DNA of 6,272 nucleotides from Chloroflexota bacterium (GTDB taxonomy: Bacteria > Chloroflexota > Anaerolineae > Anaerolineales > DRMV01): positions 1 to 6,272 of the forward strand of contig JAADFA010000040.1 in assembly GCA_013153135.1 (NCBI GenBank). The letters are read 5' to 3'. Under the pieces are notes generated by a model. It had not been told where the DNA came from and made no database searches. It saw only the letters and a list, made by a program, of their open reading frames with translations. Of this stretch, positions 3,945 through 6,272 are shown one piece after another; positions within the stretch are counted from its first letter, which is position 1; each line of letters opens with the position of its first letter. The position numbers were made by a program, and so were the translations under genes.

Positions 3945-5948
3945 TCACTCAACCAAATTCTCAGCTACCAGCTCGGCAATGTCCTTGACCTGCATATCGC
4001 TCTTGAGCTCCTTGGCCGCGTCGGTCAGCATAATCATGCAGAAGGGGCACGCGACAGCCAAGGTATCTGCCCCTGTCCCTTGTGCCTCCTGGAAGCGGGT
4101 AATGTTGATGCGTTTGGTACCGCTCTCTTCCTTCCAAATTTGCGCGCCGCCCGCACCACAGCAGAAGGACTTGCGGCGGTTGTGCGGCATCTCGGTGAGT
4201 TCGCCCACGGTTTGGGTCACGATGAAACGTGGAGCCTCATAAGTATCGTTGTAACGGCCTAAGAAGCACGGATCGTGATAGGTGGCCTTGAGGGTCGCGT
4301 TATTCTTGACCCGGATTTTACCTTCGCGGAGCAGCTGTTCAATGAACTCCGAGTGATGCATCACTTCGTAATGGCCACCGAAAGCCGGATATTCATTCTT
4401 CAGGGTGTGCATACAGTGCGGGCACGTCGTCACAATGCGTTTGGCCCCAACCTCATTGAGGGTTTCAATGTTGGCCCGAGCAAGCTCATAGAACAAGTAC
4501 TCATGCCCCGCGCGGCGGGCCGAGTCGCCCGTACACATCTCCCGCTCGCCCAAAACCGCGAAATTTACCCCGGCCGCCTGGAGGATCTTAGCAAACGCGC
4601 GCGCGGTCTTTTGGGCCCGAGCATCGGTGGATGGCGCGCAGCCAACCCACCAAAGCACATCAAAATCAGGGTTCTCGTCCACCGTGGGAATGTCGAGGCC
4701 TTCGGCCCACTTCATGCGCTCAGACGGAGGCACACCCCATGGGTTGCCCGCGGTCTCCATGCCGCGGAACGCGTTGGTCCACTGTTCGGGGTAATTATCT
4801 TCCATAAGTACCTGGCCGCGGCGGATGTCCAGGATATCCAACGCGGGCTCGTTGTTCAAAGGACAGATGGCCACGCACGCGCCACAGGTGGTACACGCCC
4901 ACAAGGCCTCCTCGTCGATCACCGTGCCGAGCAAGGGGATCTCAGCCAAGGGATTGTCGCCATTCTTAAATTCAACCTCGTTGAGCACATAGCGCTTGTT
5001 GATCTCCAAGGCCGAGGGCGAGAGCGCCTTACCGGTTTGGTATGCGGGGCAGACTTCTTGGCAACGCATGCACATGATGCACGCGTAAGGGTCCATGAGC
5101 TGCGTCCACTTGAGATCCTGGAAGGTGCTCGCGCCAAATTGTTCGATGCTCTCGTCCTCGAAATCCAGGGGCTCCAGTTCGACCAAGGTGCGCTTTTCAG
5201 GCTTGAGCAAGAAGTTAAAAAACGCGAAGATAAGGTGGATGTGCTTGGAGCGAGGGAAGTAGGGGATAAAAGCCAAGATCAGCCCCAAGGCCAGCCAAAA
5301 GGCCACATGTTCAGCCACGACGAGCGCGGTATCCGACCAGCCCTGCCACAGCGAAGCGACGGCGGTTGCGAAGGGTTGCCATGGATCCGGGCCCTCACGC
5401 GCGATTTGAAACGATTCGCCCAAGAAGCGCGCACCCACGTGGAAAAGGATGAACAGGCCGACAATGAGGGAATCGCGCGGGATGCCTTTGCGGGCTTTGG
5501 GATGTACGAGTACGTCTTCGCGAATTTGAAGCGCGGGTGACTTGAGTACAAAGCGACGGATGAGTAGTGCGCTCATGCCGATCAACGCCGCGACGCTAAT
5601 GACATCCGCGATGAGACGATAGAGATTGCCTACTAGACCTTGGCCCAAGAAATGGAAGTTAGGGATATAAGCCTCAAGTACATCGCCCACGTTGACGAGG
5701 AGATAGAACATGAACGCCCACGCGACCATTGCGTGGAATAAACTGGCCCAGGGCCGGGTGAAGAAAACCCGGCGCAAGGTCGCCCATTCGGTCACGGCGC
5801 GCCACAGCCGCCGCCGCGCGACGGACCAATCGGGTTGACCTCGGCCTGACGTAATGATACGAACAAGGCGCTTGGCTTCCCGATAGCCCGCCCACGCGGT
5901 AACCAAGACGGCAATCGCGAACAGGATTTTTTCAGGCCACGTCAGCAT
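3945..5948 (-). CDS. Membrane iron-sulfur oxidoreductase, FadF/EtfD/EMO type (ETF:quinone oxidoreductase-like)
   Basis: A 667-aa protein expected to carry electrons from reduced electron-transfer flavoprotein to menaquinone, as proposed for EMO proteins, Bacillus FadF and mycobacterial EtfD. The N-terminal half is a NarI-like membrane domain with five or six helices (about 7-23, 69-92, 109-131, 160-180, 207-231, perhaps 236-248). Histidines at 72, 170, 214 and 236/238 are candidate heme b ligands. Two 4Fe-4S motifs follow: C290, C293, C296, C300 and C352, C355, C358, C362, each CxxCxxCxxxCP. Then come two HdrB/D-like cysteine-rich domains. The first has C437, C472 (EMCTGDSARRAG, one Cys where CCG usually stands, as is common in this family) and C509/C512. 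The second is canonical, with C561, CCG at 596-598 and C634/C637. The start is the second of two tandem ATGs (5948; the first at 5951), AAGGAG lying 6 nt upstream of it. No etfAB or acyl-CoA dehydrogenase is in view. Confidence 0.9.
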   Translation of the reverse strand: MLTWPEKILFAIAVLVTAWAGYREAKRLVRIITSGRGQPDWSVARRRLWRAVTEWATLRRVFFTRPWASLFHAMVAWAFMFYLLVNVGDVLEAYIPNFHFLGQGLVGNLYRLIADVISVAALIGMSALLIRRFVLKSPALQIREDVLVHPKARKGIPRDSLIVGLFILFHVGARFLGESFQIAREGPDPWQPFATAVASLWQGWSDTALVVAEHVAFWLALGLILAFIPYFPRSKHIHLIFAFFNFLLKPEKRTLVELEPLDFEDESIEQFGASTFQDLKWTQLMDPYACIMCMRCQEVCPAYQTGKALSPSALEINKRYVLNEVEFKNGDNPLAEIPLLGTVIDEEALWACTTCGACVAICPLNNEPALDILDIRRGQVLMEDNYPEQWTNAFRGMETAGNPWGVPPSERMKWAEGLDIPTVDENPDFDVLWWVGCAPSTDARAQKTARAFAKILQAAGVNFAVLGEREMCTGDSARRAGHEYLFYELARANIETLNEVGAKRIVTTCPHCMHTLKNEYPAFGGHYEVMHHSEFIEQLLREGKIRVKNNATLKATYHDPCFLGRYNDTYEAPRFIVTQTVGELTEMPHNRRKSFCCGAGGAQIWKEESGTKRINITRFQEAQGTGADTLAVACPFCMIMLTDAAKELKSDMQVKDIAELVAENLVE

Positions 5949-5953
5949 CATCG

Positions 5954-5960
5954 ACTCCTT
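5954..5960 (-). promoter_or_regulatory. Ribosome binding site before tandem ATG codons
   Basis: The minus strand reads AAGGAGT, then CG, then ATGATG. Spacing from GGAG is 3 nt to the first ATG (5951) and 6 nt to the second (5948), so the second is slightly favoured. A possible GTG start at 5981 lies upstream of this site and is unlikely. Confidence 0.7.
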
Positions 5961-6035
5961 AGAAACAAAATACCAAACCACCCCTGCCGCGCGGCCTTGT
6001 GCCCGCGGCCCTGGGTCCTGTACGGGGGTAGAGAT

Positions 6036-6044
6036 ATTGTACCA
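6036..6044 (-). promoter_or_regulatory. Extended -10 promoter of the iron-sulfur oxidoreductase gene
   Basis: The minus strand reads TGGTACAAT, identical over nine bases to the element before the phosphatase gene. The hexamer 17 bp upstream is CGTGAG, so no -35 box is recognisable. Transcription would start near 6028 and give a GC-rich leader of about 77 nt before the start codon. Confidence 0.5.
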
Positions 6045-6050
6045 GAGGTC

Positions 6051-6074
6051 CCCCGCGGCTCACGGCCCGCGGGG
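6051..6074. promoter_or_regulatory. Dyad over the -35 region of the oxidoreductase promoter
   Basis: CCCCGCGG (6051-6058) and CCGCGGGG (6067-6074) are exact reverse complements separated by 8 nt, a 24-bp dyad. It begins 10 bp upstream of the -10 hexamer and spans where the -35 box would be. It could be an operator or activator site. It could equally be the 3' hairpin of a gene lying beyond the right edge, since no T-rich tract follows in either direction. Confidence 0.35.
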
Positions 6075-6272
6075 ATGACAATGATCGGGTTTGCCAGGGC
6101 AACACGGCCGGCCCTGCAGGGGCGGAATCCGCGCTTGACCCGCCCATGCCGCGGGCAGCTGGACCCGCCCGCTACCCTCACTGTCGGCCACGCGTGCTCG
6201 CGCGTTAGGCCGGGTAGGCGCGCACCAGGTTATCCTAGCCGTGGCCTTCCAGCCCGCGGCGGCTGTGGCGAC
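6075..6272. other. GC-rich right edge without a supported gene
   Basis: Reading frames on both strands stay open to the window edge, but their products are Arg/Pro/Gly-rich with no motif, typical of GC-rich non-coding DNA. GGGCGG (6120-6125) and CCGCCC (6140-6145) form a loose inverted repeat, possibly a decayed intergenic repeat. No promoter, terminator or RNA gene can be supported here. Confidence 0.4.

Noticed and set aside
4275..5540. Plus-strand 421-aa open frame
   Set aside because: It is a mirror of the iron-sulfur oxidoreductase gene, whose domains and cysteine motifs are unmistakable on the other strand; the antisense product has no domain.
3945..5948. Loss of a CCG cysteine in the first cysteine-rich domain (EMCTGD) as a damaged active site
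   Set aside because: A CTGD-type variant in the first domain is common in FadF/EtfD-like proteins as I know them, and the second domain keeps an intact CCG, so it is family-typical rather than a defect.
6075..6272. Plus-strand frame from ATG at 6075 open to the right edge, and a minus-strand frame open from the right edge
   Set aside because: Both are Arg/Pro/Gly-rich with no ribosome site or motif; long open frames are expected by chance in DNA this GC-rich.

Overview
All seven protein-coding genes I can support lie on the minus strand, so biological reading runs from the right edge to the left. The DNA is moderately GC-rich with short intergenic gaps. It looks like an ordinary bacterial chromosome segment: no rRNA, tRNA, CRISPR array, transposase or phage gene is visible. 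A membrane iron-sulfur quinone-linked oxidoreductase beside housekeeping genes suits a free-living, probably respiring, menaquinone-type bacterium. Chloroflexota (Anaerolineae-like) is my best guess from overall gene style, but nothing here proves it.

Region 1 (6272-3945): a GC-rich leader with an extended -10 promoter (about 6036-6044) and a dyad over its -35 position. It is followed by a large gene for a membrane-anchored protein with two 4Fe-4S motifs and two CCG-type domains, of the FadF/EtfD/EMO type. Such proteins pass electrons from electron-transfer flavoprotein (acyl-CoA oxidation) to the quinone pool.

Region 2 (3923-3170): a perfect 14-bp hairpin with a short U tract ends that gene. 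The start of a cysteine-rich YkgJ-like putative metal-binding protein lies only about 20 nt beyond it. There is no room for a promoter between them, so the second gene probably depends on read-through.

Region 3 (2989-2008): a near-consensus promoter (TTGACG-17-TATAAT) drives a DUF177/YceD protein, implicated in 23S rRNA accumulation. This is followed by a 77-aa SWIM zinc-finger protein and a good intrinsic terminator. The usual partner of DUF177, rpmF (ribosomal protein L32), is absent from the next position.

Region 4 (1929-1656): a candidate 52-aa single-span membrane protein with its own possible promoter and a hairpin over its stop codon.

Region 5 (1542-147): an extended -10 promoter, a dual-specificity-type protein phosphatase with an intact CX5R loop, and a class I SAM-dependent methyltransferase 40 nt downstream, apparently one operon. 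A REP-like palindrome (41-62) lies beyond it. I find no convincing novel multi-gene system. The more interesting signals are the hairpin-separated gene pair, the SWIM protein in the rpmF position, the unlisted small membrane protein, and two promoters sharing the same 9-mer.
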